Assembly: GCF_012317585.1 (NCBI RefSeq)
Contig: NZ_CP042909.1
Location: 1,116,001 to 1,180,000 of the forward strand
DNA: 64,000 bases
DNA from: Thermosulfurimonas marina
GTDB lineage: Bacteria; Desulfobacterota; Thermodesulfobacteria; Thermodesulfobacteriales; Thermodesulfobacteriaceae
Direction: 5' to 3'
The notes under the pieces were generated by a model. It was not told where the DNA came from and made no database searches. It worked only from the letters and a program-made list of their open reading frames with translations. The position numbers and the translations under genes are program-made. Shown here one piece after another: positions 14,331-23,406 of this stretch (position 1 is the first letter of the stretch; every line of letters starts with the position of its first letter).

Positions 14331-16034
14331 TTAAAGTTCCACTCCCCAGCGCCTTACGAAGTTGAGCCCTCCGGGAGGCACAAAGGTGCGGGTATAGCCT
14401 GCGGCCATGAGCCAGCGCTGGGCCTCGTAGGCTCGCCGGCTGGAGTTACAGATGATGATTACGTCCTTGTCCCGGGGGATGCGGTCCATCTCGCGGCGGA
14501 CCTTGTCGTACTCCACGTGGATCCAGCGCCCGGGATACTTCTTAACCAGGGGTTCGGCCTCCTTGGGATGCCGGGTGTCCACGAAGACCGTTTCCGGATC
14601 TCCCTCCCTCAGGCGCCGCAGGACTTCGTCCCAGTCCATCTGCACCAGAAGACCGGTAAGGAGGTTTTCCGCGGTATGGGCCACATCGTGGATGGGATCC
14701 AGGGCCGAATTGTAGGGTGGGGCGTAGGCCAACTCCAGCCCGATGAGGTCCTCCACCGTGGGCCGGTGGGGAAGGAGGGAGGAGAGGGCGTGAAGCCGGG
14801 CCAGGGTCCCGTCGGTGTTGGGCCCCACGGCCTGAAAGCCCAGCACCCTCCGGGTCCTCCGGTCAAAGACCAGCTCCACGAAGATGAATTCCGCCCCCGG
14901 AAAGTAGTGGGCCCTTTCGGTCTGGTTGTTGAGGGCGTAGTCGGCCTCAAAGCCCTCGGCCCGGGCCACGGAAAGGGAAATCCCGCAGGCCCCCACCGCC
15001 AGGTCAAAACATTTCATGATGAAGGCCCCCACGGTCCCGGGAAATTTGGTGGGACGGCCGGCCAGGTTGTCCCCGATGACCCGGCCCTGGCGATTGGCCA
15101 GGGAGCCCAGGGGCATGACCATCCGCTTTCCCAGGACGAGGTGCGGGATCTCCACGCAGTCTCCTCCGGCATAAATATCCGGGTCTGAGGTCTGCATCCG
15201 GTGGTTGACCACGATGCCCCGGTCCACGAGGAGTCCGGCCTTTTGGGCCAGTTCCACGTTGGGCCGTACCCCGGTGGCAAAAACTACCAGATCCGCGGGA
15301 TAGGTGCCGTTTTCTTCCACCACCTCGGTCACCCGGCCGTCCTTCCCCCGGATCTCCTTCACCCGGGCGTTCAGCACCAGGCGCACCCCTTTTTCCTTCA
15401 GGTGATGGGCCACCATGCGGGCCAGCGGGGGATCGATGATCCGTGGAAGGGGCTGGTCAAAGTACTCGAGCACCGTGGTCTCCACCCCCCAGAGGTCGGA
15501 GAAGGCCTCGGCCATCTCCAGCCCGATGGGCCCGGCCCCGATGATCACCGCCCGTTCCACCTGCCCCCGGGCCAGGCGGTTCTTGATCTCAATGGCCTTG
15601 TGCAGATTGGAGATGGCAAAGACCCCGTCGAGGTCCCGCCCGGGAATAGGAGGAAGAAAGGGCGTGGCTCCGGTGGCGAGCACCAGCTGGTCGTAAGGGA
15701 GATCTTCCTCCTTTCCGGAATCAAGGTACCTTACCCGAACCACTTTGCGCTTCCGATCGATCTCCGTGGCCAGGGTCCGGGTGAGGACCCGGTCGATCCC
15801 CTTGGCGTTCTCAAAGAAATATTCGTCCCGGAGCATGTGAAAGGAGGTCTCCCGGAGGTGATTTTCGTCCGGGATGTCCCCGGAGACATAGTAAGGTATC
15901 CCGCAACCCCCGTAGGAAATGAGATCGTCCTTATCGATCAGGGTTATCTCCGCCTCGGGCATGAGGCGCTTGGCCCGACAGGCGGCCTTGGGCCCGCAGG
16001 CCACGGCTCCGATGACCACGATGCGTTTGCCCAT
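14331..16034 (-). CDS. CoA-disulfide/CoA-persulfide reductase with C-terminal rhodanese domain
   Basis: A 567-residue FAD- and NAD(P)H-dependent pyridine nucleotide disulfide oxidoreductase. The FAD site is VVIGAVACGPKAA, the redox-active Cys44 sits in YGGCGIPYY, the NAD site is VIIGAGPIGLEMAEAF, and IYAGGDCVE binds FAD. Residues ~470-560 form a rhodanese domain with catalytic Cys529 in ICNSSRRAYE. Such fusions (CoADR-RHD, Npsr type) reduce CoA persulfide or polysulfide in sulfur metabolisers. I chose the ATG at 16034, preceded by GGAGG; longer starts have no ribosome site. It heads the crcB-DUF190-hisS-tauE-CBS-HcyBio-larE run and has its own promoter. Confidence 0.93.
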   Translation of the reverse strand: MGKRIVVIGAVACGPKAACRAKRLMPEAEITLIDKDDLISYGGCGIPYYVSGDIPDENHLRETSFHMLRDEYFFENAKGIDRVLTRTLATEIDRKRKVVRVRYLDSGKEEDLPYDQLVLATGATPFLPPIPGRDLDGVFAISNLHKAIEIKNRLARGQVERAVIIGAGPIGLEMAEAFSDLWGVETTVLEYFDQPLPRIIDPPLARMVAHHLKEKGVRLVLNARVKEIRGKDGRVTEVVEENGTYPADLVVFATGVRPNVELAQKAGLLVDRGIVVNHRMQTSDPDIYAGGDCVEIPHLVLGKRMVMPLGSLANRQGRVIGDNLAGRPTKFPGTVGAFIMKCFDLAVGACGISLSVARAEGFEADYALNNQTERAHYFPGAEFIFVELVFDRRTRRVLGFQAVGPNTDGTLARLHALSSLLPHRPTVEDLIGLELAYAPPYNSALDPIHDVAHTAENLLTGLLVQMDWDEVLRRLREGDPETVFVDTRHPKEAEPLVKKYPGRWIHVEYDKVRREMDRIPRDKDVIIICNSSRRAYEAQRWLMAAGYTRTFVPPGGLNFVRRWGVEL

Positions 16035-16062
16035 GGGCGCCTCCTGCAAAGGGATTTCCTCT

Positions 16063-16091
16063 TTCATATCACTGGGTGGACCATCCTGCAA
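16063..16091 (-). promoter_or_regulatory. Promoter of the CoA-disulfide reductase operon
   Basis: On the minus strand TTGCAG (16091-16086), 17-base spacer, TATGAA (16068-16063), about 29 bases before the ATG at 16034. It lies in the 123-base gap shared with the divergent trpD gene. Confidence 0.5.
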
Positions 16092-16157
16092 ACCAAGAAA
16101 TTCCCCTTTTTTCCGTTTGAGGGTAAACTCCAGAAAAAATTATCCGTGGAGAGGCCC

Positions 16158-17192
16158 ATGGAGGACCTCCGAGCCTATCTCAGACGGTTGGTAGAAGGGC
16201 GGGAACTTTCTGAGGAAGAGGCCGCCCGGGTCGTGGGGTTCATTATGGAGGGCCGGGCCACTCCGGCCCAGATCGGGGCCCTTCTTGCCGCCTGGCGGAT
16301 GCGGGGTGAGACCTGGAGGGAGATCGCCGGGGCGGCCCGGGCCCTCCGGGAGCACATGGTGCGGGTGGAGCACGGCCTTTCCGGCCCGGTGGTGGATACC
16401 TGCGGCACCGGGGGCGACGCCAAGGGGACCTTCAACGTCTCTACGGCGGCGGCCCTGGTGGTGGCCGCGGCCGGGGTTCCGGTGGCCAAGCACGGCAACC
16501 GCTCGGTGACCAGCCGTTCCGGAAGTGCGGATGTGATAGAGGCCCTGGGGATTCCCCTGGAGGTCCCCCCGGAGGTCTCGGCTCGGGCCCTTCGGGAAGT
16601 GGGTTTCTGTTTCCTTTTTGCCCCGGCTTATCACCCGGCCATGAAAGAGGTGGCGGGCCCCCGGCGGGAGCTCGGCTTTCGCACCATCTTTAATCTTCTG
16701 GGGCCTCTGGCCAATCCCGCCCTGGCCGACACCCAGGTCCTGGGAGTCTTCGACTTCCGGCTCACGGAAAAGATGGCCTACGCCCTGGATGCCCTGGGGG
16801 CCCGGCGGGCCCTGGTGGTCTTCGGTGAAGGGGGCTACGATGAGTTTACCGTGACCGGCTCTACCAAGGTCTCCGAGCTCCGGGAGGGGCGCATCACCAC
16901 CTATTATGTGGACCCGCAGGATGTGGGTCTGGAATTCTGCGAAGATCCCGGAGAACTCCTGGGAGGAGACGCCCAGGAGAACGCCCGGCTCCTTGAAAAC
17001 CTTCTTTCCGGAAAAGAAACCGGCCCCAAAAGGGATATGGTCCTCCTCAACGCCGGGGCGGCCCTTTACGCCGCAGAAAAGACCCTGGATCTCAGGGGTG
17101 GGGTGGCTTTGGCTCGGGAGGTCCTGGAGTCCGGGGCGGCCCGGCAGAAACTGGAGGAGATCCGGCGCTTCTTTCAGACCGTATGTCAATGA
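16158..17192 (+). CDS. trpD: Anthranilate phosphoribosyltransferase
   Basis: TrpD joins anthranilate and PRPP in tryptophan biosynthesis. From the ATG at 16158 the product has 344 residues, the normal size. The PRPP site VDTCGTGGDAKGTFNVST, the KHGNRSVTSRSGSADV loop and FAPAYHPAMK, GFRTIFNLLGPLANP are all present. The open frame extends far upstream but that part has no TrpD character and reads across the divergent operon. No other trp gene is nearby. The end overlaps ktrB by 10 bases. Confidence 0.96.
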   Translation: MEDLRAYLRRLVEGRELSEEEAARVVGFIMEGRATPAQIGALLAAWRMRGETWREIAGAARALREHMVRVEHGLSGPVVDTCGTGGDAKGTFNVSTAAALVVAAAGVPVAKHGNRSVTSRSGSADVIEALGIPLEVPPEVSARALREVGFCFLFAPAYHPAMKEVAGPRRELGFRTIFNLLGPLANPALADTQVLGVFDFRLTEKMAYALDALGARRALVVFGEGGYDEFTVTGSTKVSELREGRITTYYVDPQDVGLEFCEDPGELLGGDAQENARLLENLLSGKETGPKRDMVLLNAGAALYAAEKTLDLRGGVALAREVLESGAARQKLEEIRRFFQTVCQ

Positions 17193-18541
17193 GGCCTTTG
17201 GTCCGTCCCCCTTTGCGTTCTACTCTTTATTTGGCCTTTTCCTTTGCGGCAGCGGCGGCGGTAGGGGCCCTTTTTCTCTGGCTACCCTGGATGCATCGCG
17301 GAAAATTGTCCTTTCTGGATGCCCTATTTACCGCCACTTCCGCGGTCTGCGTCACCGGACTCACCGTAGTCAACACGGCCACCACCTTTACCTTTGGGGG
17401 CAAGGTGGTCATCCTGACCCTTATTCAGCTAGGGGGACTGGGAATTATGACCTTTTCCACCCTCTTTTTCGTCCTCATGGGCCGAACGGTCCCCGTGGGC
17501 GAGAGTCTAACCCTCAAAGAGAGCTTTGCCCCTTATCCCGGGGTGGATCTCAAGCCCCTTCTTCTTACCATTGTGGCCTATACCCTCTTTACCGAGGCCC
17601 TGGTGACCCTTCTGCTTTGGCCGGCCTTCGGGGAGGGGTTTTCTCCGGAGGGGTTCTTTCACGCCCTCTTTCATGCGATCTCCGCCTTCTGTAACGCCGG
17701 ATTTTCCGATCTCCCTCAGGGGTTAAGTCCCTACAAAGAGGCCTTTTACCTTCCGGCGGTCATAGCTCTGGCCATTTTGGCGGGCAATACCGGATTTCCC
17801 ATTGTTTTCGAAGTCTTTCACCGTCTGGTCCTCCGGCAGAGGCGGAGATGGTCCCTCCATACCCGGCTGACCTTAACGGTCCATGGGGGCCTGATCCTTT
17901 TGGGGGCCCTTCTTTTCCTTATTTTTGAGGGCAACAGGGCCTTTTCCGGACTTTCTCTCCCTCAGAAACTCCTCAACGCCTTTTTCCTGAGTATAAGTTC
18001 CCGCACCGCCGGATTCAGTCTGGTGGACCTTTCTCGTTTCGGAGAGGTGTCCCTCTATGTCCTGATCTTTCTTATGTTTATCGGGGCCTGTCCCGGCTCC
18101 ACGGGAGGAGGGATCAAGACCACCACCTTCGGGGTCCTGGCCTCCTCGGTGATCAGCCGCCTGCGGGGATATCCCCAACCCACAGTATTCCGGCGCACTA
18201 TACCTCAGGATCTGGTCTTCAAGGCCCTGACCCTGGCGGCCCTTTACGCCTTCACCATCTACATCTCCCAGTTTCTTCTTATCCTGGGGGCCCCCTCCCG
18301 GGCCTTTGCGGCCTCGGGGACGGAGTTTCTGGCCCGGCTCTTTGAGTCCGTCTCCGCCCTGGGTACCGTGGGTCTTTCCACCGGAATTACCCCGCAGCTT
18401 TCTCCTTGGGCTAAGGGGGTGATCATCGGTACCATGTATGTGGGCCGGGTGGGAGTCCTTTCCCTGGCCATCCTCCTGACCGGTCTTTCCTCCAGACCCA
18501 AAGAGTTTTATTATCCCAAGGAGGAGGTCCTTCTCGGCTGA
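17183..18541 (+). CDS. ktrB: Potassium uptake protein, TrkH/KtrB family
   Basis: A 452-residue inner-membrane K+ translocating subunit with four M1-P-M2 repeats. Selectivity-loop stretches are TSAVCVTGLTVVNT, SAFCNAGFSDLPQG, SISSRTAGFSLVD and SVSALGTVGLSTGITP, each with the central glycine. ACPGSTGGGIKTTT marks the cytoplasmic gate loop. The start overlaps the trpD end. The following gene encodes the cytoplasmic regulatory ring, so the two make a Ktr-type transporter. Confidence 0.95.
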   Translation: MSMRPLVRPPLRSTLYLAFSFAAAAAVGALFLWLPWMHRGKLSFLDALFTATSAVCVTGLTVVNTATTFTFGGKVVILTLIQLGGLGIMTFSTLFFVLMGRTVPVGESLTLKESFAPYPGVDLKPLLLTIVAYTLFTEALVTLLLWPAFGEGFSPEGFFHALFHAISAFCNAGFSDLPQGLSPYKEAFYLPAVIALAILAGNTGFPIVFEVFHRLVLRQRRRWSLHTRLTLTVHGGLILLGALLFLIFEGNRAFSGLSLPQKLLNAFFLSISSRTAGFSLVDLSRFGEVSLYVLIFLMFIGACPGSTGGGIKTTTFGVLASSVISRLRGYPQPTVFRRTIPQDLVFKALTLAALYAFTIYISQFLLILGAPSRAFAASGTEFLARLFESVSALGTVGLSTGITPQLSPWAKGVIIGTMYVGRVGVLSLAILLTGLSSRPKEFYYPKEEVLLG

Positions 18542-19200
18542 TGGCCAAGAAACAGTTCGGCATCATTGGTTTGGGGCGGTTCGGAAGTTATCTGGCCCGC
18601 ACTCTCGCGGAGCAGGGTCAGGAAGTGGTGGCGGTAGATCGTTCGGAAAAGGCCGTAGAGGAGATCAGCTCTGTAGTCTCCCAGGCGGTGGTGGCTGACG
18701 CTACACGCAAGGAGACCTTGGAGCACCTCGGTTTCGACAAGATGGACACCGTGGTGGTGGCTATAGGGTCCTTGGCCCAGAGTGTGCTGGTGACCCTTTT
18801 CCTCAAGGAGTTAGGAGCCCGGAACATCATCGCCAAGGCCTTAAATGAAGAGGGGGCCAAAATCCTTTCCCTCATTGGGGCCCATCGGGTGATCATCCCG
18901 GAAAGGGATTCGGCCATACGCCTGGCCCGCTCTCTGGTTATGCCCAATTTTCTGGACTTCTTGCCCCTTCTGCCCGATTTTTATATTACCGAGGTCAAAC
19001 CCCCTCCAGAATTTGTGGGCAAAAGTCTCAAAGAGCTGGATCTACGCCGGAAATACCGAGTCTACGTCATCGGGGTCAAAAGGGCCTTTGCGGACCAGAT
19101 CCAGCTCCTGCCCCCGGCAGATTACGTCATTGAGCGCGACGATATCCTTTATCTCGTGGGGCATCAAAAGGATCTCGCCGCCTTAGCCCTGGAGGGTTAA
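18541..19200 (+). CDS. ktrA: Potassium channel regulatory subunit TrkA/KtrA (RCK)
   Basis: A 219-residue cytoplasmic subunit that gates KtrB in response to ATP/ADP or NAD(H). The N-terminal Rossmann RCK_N domain carries GLGRFGSYLARTL and the acidic end of strand 2 (VVAVDRSE). The C-terminal TrkA_C domain (residues ~140-215) includes FVGKSLKELDLRRKYRVYVIGVKR. Its ATG shares one base with the ktrB stop codon (TGATG), so the two are translationally coupled. Confidence 0.95.
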   Translation: MAKKQFGIIGLGRFGSYLARTLAEQGQEVVAVDRSEKAVEEISSVVSQAVVADATRKETLEHLGFDKMDTVVVAIGSLAQSVLVTLFLKELGARNIIAKALNEEGAKILSLIGAHRVIIPERDSAIRLARSLVMPNFLDFLPLLPDFYITEVKPPPEFVGKSLKELDLRRKYRVYVIGVKRAFADQIQLLPPADYVIERDDILYLVGHQKDLAALALEG

Positions 19201-20924
19201 AGCTTTTTGAGGAGCTCCTTTTCGTGGAAGTTGAGGATCTCGCGGAGGGAAATGATTCCTACCACCTGTTTAGGGTTGCGGCTATCTACTACCGGAAGTT
19301 GTGAAACTCCTAGGCGGGCTAGCCGGTGCTGGGCCTCAAGCAGGGTATCCTCCGGGGTTACCGTGATCACCTCCTGGGTAGCGATGTCTTTGGCGGTGAG
19401 TCTCTGGGCCTCCTCTCGTTCCTTAAGGAGGGCCTGGCGCACATCATGAAAGGAGATAATGCCGGAAAGCTCCCCCTTTTCATTGGTTACCAGGAGATAG
19501 GAATGGGGGCTGCGGCCTAGGGCCTCGATCACCCGGGGAAGGGGGGTCGTCTCCGGCAGGCTCTCAAATTCCCGACTCATGATCTTTCCCACCCGGGTGC
19601 TCGTCAGGATTTGTTCCTCCCAACCCCTCTTGAGGGTGAGTCCTCGCCGCCTGAGTTTAATGGTGTAAATGGAGCCTTCTTTGAGCTGGGTGGCCACGAA
19701 GAGGCTTACAATGCAGGAGAGCATGAGGGGCAGGATGATACTGTAGTCTCCGGTAAGCTCGAAGATGATAAGGATGGCCGTAATGGGACCATGGGTGGTG
19801 GCCGCAACCACCGCCCCCATACCCACCAGGGCGTAAGCCCCGGCAGAGGCGGTAATGGTCGGAAAGAGGGCGTGCACCACCGAGCCCACGAACCCCCCGG
19901 TCATGGCCCCGATGAAAAGTGAGGGGGCAAAGACCCCTCCAGAGTGCCCGGAACCCAGGACCAGGGAAGTGGCGAGGATCTTGGCCAGGATAAGGAGAAG
20001 AAAAGTCCTTCCGGAAAAGCCTCCGAGTAGGGCCTGGTTGACCGCCCCGTAGCCCACGCCAAACACATGGGGAACAAAGAGGAGGAGGATTCCTAAAAGA
20101 AGACCTCCCAGGGCCGGTTTGAAGTAGTCGGGAAAAGGCAATTTTTCAAAGAAATCTTCAGAGCGATAGAGTAATTCGATAAAAAGAAGGGCGGCCAACC
20201 CCGCGGCCAACCCTAAGAGAGCGTAGAAGAAAAATTCCTGAAGGCTTACCAGTTGATAGGCAGGGGCCTTAAGGGCTGGAAAATTTCCCAGGTAGCGCCG
20301 GGCCACCGCTGTGGCCACTACCGAAGAGAGCACGATGGGACTGAAGCGTTCCAGGCGAAAGTCGTTGAGGAGGATCTCAACCGCAAAGAGGACCCCGGCG
20401 ATGGGGGCGTTAAAGGTGGCGGCGATCCCTGCCGCCGCCCCACAGCCCACCAGGGTGCGCAGGCGTTCCTCCGGGGCTCGGAGAAGCTGCCCTATCATGG
20501 ATCCCGCCGAGGAGCCGATCATGACGATGGGCCCCTCCCGACCTACGGAACTTCCGGAGCCGATACAAAGGGCGGAGACGAACATCTTCACCAGGGTGAG
20601 CCGGGCCCGGAGGCGCCCTCCGCGCACCACGAGGGCCTCCATAACCTCCGGTACCCCGTGTCCCTTGGCCTCGTGGGCCAAAAAGTGAATGATGGGCCCC
20701 ACAATAAGACCGGCCAGCGCCGGGAAAAGAAGCTTTTGCCAGAAGGGTACTTGGTGATAAAAGAGGAGAAAGTCCCGGGCATCGTGATAGAAGAATTCCT
20801 GAAAGAATTTGATCATGAAGCGGAAGACGATGGCCCCCGCTCCGCCGATGAGACCGATAAGGATGGCTAGGACGGCGTTTATTACATGTTCATTGACCCG
20901 GGGAAGTCGCTGTGCCCAGCGCAT
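19197..20924 (-). CDS. ClC-family chloride channel/transporter with C-terminal CBS pair
   Basis: A 575-residue membrane protein. The ClC selectivity motifs are visible: GSGSSVGREGPIV with the gating Glu in REGP, AAGIAATFNAPIAGVLFA, and GSGHSGGVFAPSLFIGA. After about residue 420 the protein becomes soluble and carries two CBS domains (IMSREFESLPETTPLPRV and IATQEVITVTPEDTLLEA) that probably sense nucleotides. Next to the K+ uptake genes it may serve ion and osmotic balance. The 3' end overlaps ktrA by 4 bases. Confidence 0.94.
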   Translation of the reverse strand: MRWAQRLPRVNEHVINAVLAILIGLIGGAGAIVFRFMIKFFQEFFYHDARDFLLFYHQVPFWQKLLFPALAGLIVGPIIHFLAHEAKGHGVPEVMEALVVRGGRLRARLTLVKMFVSALCIGSGSSVGREGPIVMIGSSAGSMIGQLLRAPEERLRTLVGCGAAAGIAATFNAPIAGVLFAVEILLNDFRLERFSPIVLSSVVATAVARRYLGNFPALKAPAYQLVSLQEFFFYALLGLAAGLAALLFIELLYRSEDFFEKLPFPDYFKPALGGLLLGILLLFVPHVFGVGYGAVNQALLGGFSGRTFLLLILAKILATSLVLGSGHSGGVFAPSLFIGAMTGGFVGSVVHALFPTITASAGAYALVGMGAVVAATTHGPITAILIIFELTGDYSIILPLMLSCIVSLFVATQLKEGSIYTIKLRRRGLTLKRGWEEQILTSTRVGKIMSREFESLPETTPLPRVIEALGRSPHSYLLVTNEKGELSGIISFHDVRQALLKEREEAQRLTAKDIATQEVITVTPEDTLLEAQHRLARLGVSQLPVVDSRNPKQVVGIISLREILNFHEKELLKKL

Positions 20925-20956
20925 ATTTTTAGCTTAGGGGCAATCAGGGCCAAAAT

Positions 20957-20980
20957 AAAGGCCCCCCGAAGGGGGCCTTT
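20957..20980 (-). terminator. Rho-independent terminator after the DUF1634-like gene
   Basis: A 10-bp perfect stem (AAAGGCCCCC / GGGGGCCTTT) with a 4-base loop, followed on the minus strand by ATTTT. It lies 10 bases after the DUF1634-like stop and before the ClC gene start. Confidence 0.8.
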
Positions 20981-20990
20981 GAAAGACAAC

Positions 20991-21401
20991 CTATTTAGGC
21001 ATTACGATGGGCTGGATAACCGCAAAGACGAATCCGGCAATGAGGATGAGAAAGAAGATGGTGTAGGCCTTGGAGCGGCTCCTGGGGATGGCGGCCAAGA
21101 ACCCGAAGACCGGCACAAAGGAAAGAATAGCAATACCGATCATGCTCAGGCAATCCATCTTGTTGAGGTGGGAGAGGAACCAGGAATAGCCGTAAAGGGG
21201 GGCCCCTTTAATCTGACGCCAGAACTCGTCCACAGAGAGGTGCCAGTGGGTCACAGCCTGATGCATATCTACAAAGCCCGGCAGACCGATGAGGTAAAGG
21301 AGCCCGAAGACGATCATCACCGCCACCCCAATATAGGTGGAAATCTCCGTGGCGCGGGCAAAGGCCTCGTTTATAGGATCAATTTGCACTTTGTTTTCCA
21401 T
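20991..21401 (-). CDS. DUF1634-like three-helix membrane protein, TauE/SafE partner
   Basis: A 136-residue protein starting at the ATG at 21401 with an AGGAGGG ribosome site. Three membrane segments are seen: about residues 20-45 (YIGVAVMIVFGLLYLIGL), 88-110 (MIGIAILSFVPVFGFLAAI) and 116-136. The layout resembles DUF1634, a family often encoded next to TSUP transporters, as here 21 bases after one. A hydrophilic loop with several His and Trp (HQAVTHWHLSVDEFW) separates helices 1 and 2. It is probably an accessory subunit; family membership is by eye. Confidence 0.7.
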   Translation of the reverse strand: MENKVQIDPINEAFARATEISTYIGVAVMIVFGLLYLIGLPGFVDMHQAVTHWHLSVDEFWRQIKGAPLYGYSWFLSHLNKMDCLSMIGIAILSFVPVFGFLAAIPRSRSKAYTIFFLILIAGFVFAVIQPIVMPK

Positions 21402-21422
21402 GACCAACCCTCCTTAAAAGAT

Positions 21423-22397
21423 TTAAATTACATGAAGCCCCTTTAGGGCCTTGATCACATTGAGGACCGCGGCCAGCAGCATGATTCCCAGGACCAAATA
21501 TTTGATAAAGGCCGGCTTCACGCGCACCGTAAGCCAGGCCCCCACGCGGGCCCCGAGGGTGATCCCCAGAACCGCAGGGACCACAATGAGCGGGAGAGTG
21601 GCCCCTTTAGCCATGTAGACCCAGATGGCCGCAGCGTTGACCATGATGATGGCCATGCTGGTGGCCACAGCCACTTTGATGGGGCAGCCCATGACCAGGT
21701 TGAGCACCGGCACGTTGGCCCACCCGGCCCCGAGGCCAAACATCCCGGCAATGAAGCCCACCCCGGCGAAAAGAAAGAGCGAGAGTACAAAGCGGGTCAC
21801 CTTGTACTCCACTATGCGGCCTAAGGTAGGCTCATACCAGCTCCCTTTAAGCCCCAGGGCCTTGGAGACGGAGTCCTGTTCCTTTACCTCCGGATACTCC
21901 ACCCGCTTGGAGGTGATCATGATGATGAAGACCACCAGGAGGATGATGCCCAGGGCAAAGATGATGTACCATTTCCCGTTGGGAAAGGCGTTGCTCACCC
22001 AGAGGCCCACAAAGCCCCCGATGATGGAGGAGACCATAACCACCCAGCCCACCGCGGCCATGAGCCGGATGTTGGCCAGGCCCTTGCGGGCAAAACTGGG
22101 GACCGAGGAGTAGGCGCTGGTCACCGCCATGATGAGCCCGGCCCCCCGGATGAAGTCCACGCTGAAGGGAAAGAAGGCCGTGGAAAGGGGCACAAAGAGC
22201 ACCCCCCCTCCCACTCCGGACATGGGAGAGATGATGCCGATGGTAAAGGTGAAAAGGAAAAGGATGGTGGGCCAGGCCCACCAGGGCCAGCCCCCCTTGG
22301 CTGGGACCTCGGCCGCCAGGGTGTCTCTCGAAAAATAAAGCCAAACCAGAGTTGCGACAATTAACGCCGGATACCATAGTCTTTTCCCCAACTTCAT
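21423..22397 (-). CDS. TauE/SafE (TSUP) family sulfite exporter, copy 2
   Basis: A 324-residue inner-membrane permease with about 8-9 segments, using the ATG at 22397 with a GGAGGGAGGGG ribosome site. TSUP repeats are IGIISPMSGVGGGVLFVPL and AGMFGLGAGWANVPVLNL, both with the Gly-rich motif. An N-terminal hydrophobic stretch precedes the periplasmic Trp/Pro-rich PAKGGWPWWAWP. A central hydrophilic loop (EYPEVKEQDSVSKAL) is longer than in copy 1. The pairing with a DUF1634-like gene is typical. Likely substrates are sulfite or related sulfur anions. Confidence 0.9.
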   Translation of the reverse strand: MKLGKRLWYPALIVATLVWLYFSRDTLAAEVPAKGGWPWWAWPTILFLFTFTIGIISPMSGVGGGVLFVPLSTAFFPFSVDFIRGAGLIMAVTSAYSSVPSFARKGLANIRLMAAVGWVVMVSSIIGGFVGLWVSNAFPNGKWYIIFALGIILLVVFIIMITSKRVEYPEVKEQDSVSKALGLKGSWYEPTLGRIVEYKVTRFVLSLFLFAGVGFIAGMFGLGAGWANVPVLNLVMGCPIKVAVATSMAIIMVNAAAIWVYMAKGATLPLIVVPAVLGITLGARVGAWLTVRVKPAFIKYLVLGIMLLAAVLNVIKALKGLHVI

Positions 22398-22456
22398 CCC
22401 CTCCCTCCTTTGGACGATTTTGTCCCTCTTTAACGCTCCTTTCCTTTTTTGCAAGG

Positions 22457-23395
22457 CTACCTCCGGGTGACGATCACTAGAGTGGGAGAAACCAGCCGGT
22501 GCATGACCCGCTCGGAGACACTTCCCAGGAAGATCTCCTCCAAGGCGCTGCGACCGCGATGTCCCATAAAGACCAGGTCATAGTCCCCCTCTTCCGCCTC
22601 CTTCACGATCTCTTCCGCGGGCTCTCCCACGGCCACCCGCCGGCTTATCGGGACCTCCACTCCCGCTTGGTGCAGAAAGGTCTCCGCCGAACCCAGAAGG
22701 GCCTCTCCCTCCGGGGCCCTCTCCTCCTGGGCCACCGGGACCAGATCCACCACATGAAAAAGGACCATCTCCTGGGCCCCCCAGAGGAGGGCCAAACCCG
22801 CCGCCTCTTCCAGGGCCTTCCAGCTGGGTGGGGAATCGTCCAGGCAGACCAGAAGGCGCGGTTTCCGACAACTTTCGGCTTCCAGGAACTTGCGTCCCAC
22901 TACATAGGTGGAGTGTTCTCCAGGGCGGTGGACCAGGGCGTGGGTGCAACTGCCAAGGAGGAGCTCAGAAATGTGGGAACGGGCCCGGCGGGCGATGATT
23001 TCCGCTCCGCATTTCTCCTCGTAGGCGAAACGGGAGAGGACCTTCGGAGGATTTCCGCTGAGGATGACTTCCTTTACTAGGAGATGGGGAAGGGCCGCCT
23101 GGAGCCTTTCCCGGGCCTCGGCCAGAAAGGGTTCGGCCTCTCGGCGAAGATATTCCCGATAGAGTTCCCGGAGAAAGTCCTTTTCGGCAAAAAGAGACTC
23201 CAGCCGGAGGTCCCGCCGAGAGGCCTTTTTGAGGGCATCCGAGGAGACCACATGGACCAGATAGACGGTCTTTACCAAATCTGGGGGAAGCCCCTTTAGA
23301 AGACAGATGAGGAAGCTCAAAAGGGCCTCCGAGGCCCCGTCCTTTCCCAGAGGGATCAGGATCTTTTCCAGATGAGGAAAGAATCTCGCCGGCAT
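22457..23395 (-). CDS. Tandem universal stress protein (two Usp domains)
   Basis: A 312-residue cytoplasmic protein made of two UspA-like domains (about 9-165 and 178-312). The second domain has the full ATP-binding pattern in GHRGRSALEEIFLGSVSERV; the first has a degenerate counterpart, ARRARSHISELLLGSC, with Gly replaced, so only the second probably binds ATP. The GGAGG ribosome site lies just upstream of the ATG at 23395. It sits between two membrane transporter genes on the same strand, with 11 bases to the upstream one, so it may regulate them. Confidence 0.92.
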   Translation of the reverse strand: MPARFFPHLEKILIPLGKDGASEALLSFLICLLKGLPPDLVKTVYLVHVVSSDALKKASRRDLRLESLFAEKDFLRELYREYLRREAEPFLAEARERLQAALPHLLVKEVILSGNPPKVLSRFAYEEKCGAEIIARRARSHISELLLGSCTHALVHRPGEHSTYVVGRKFLEAESCRKPRLLVCLDDSPPSWKALEEAAGLALLWGAQEMVLFHVVDLVPVAQEERAPEGEALLGSAETFLHQAGVEVPISRRVAVGEPAEEIVKEAEEGDYDLVFMGHRGRSALEEIFLGSVSERVMHRLVSPTLVIVTRR

Positions 23396-23406
23396 AAGAG
23401 ACCCTC

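Noticed and set aside
14325-14335. Fluoride riboswitch in front of crcB
   Set aside because: Only 3 bases separate crcB from the upstream gene, and no riboswitch-like leader precedes it.
15201-16157. Long open extension in front of trpD (319 codons)
   Set aside because: It reads antisense through the CoA-disulfide reductase gene and has no protein-like pattern; trpD starts at the ATG at 16158 at the normal family length.
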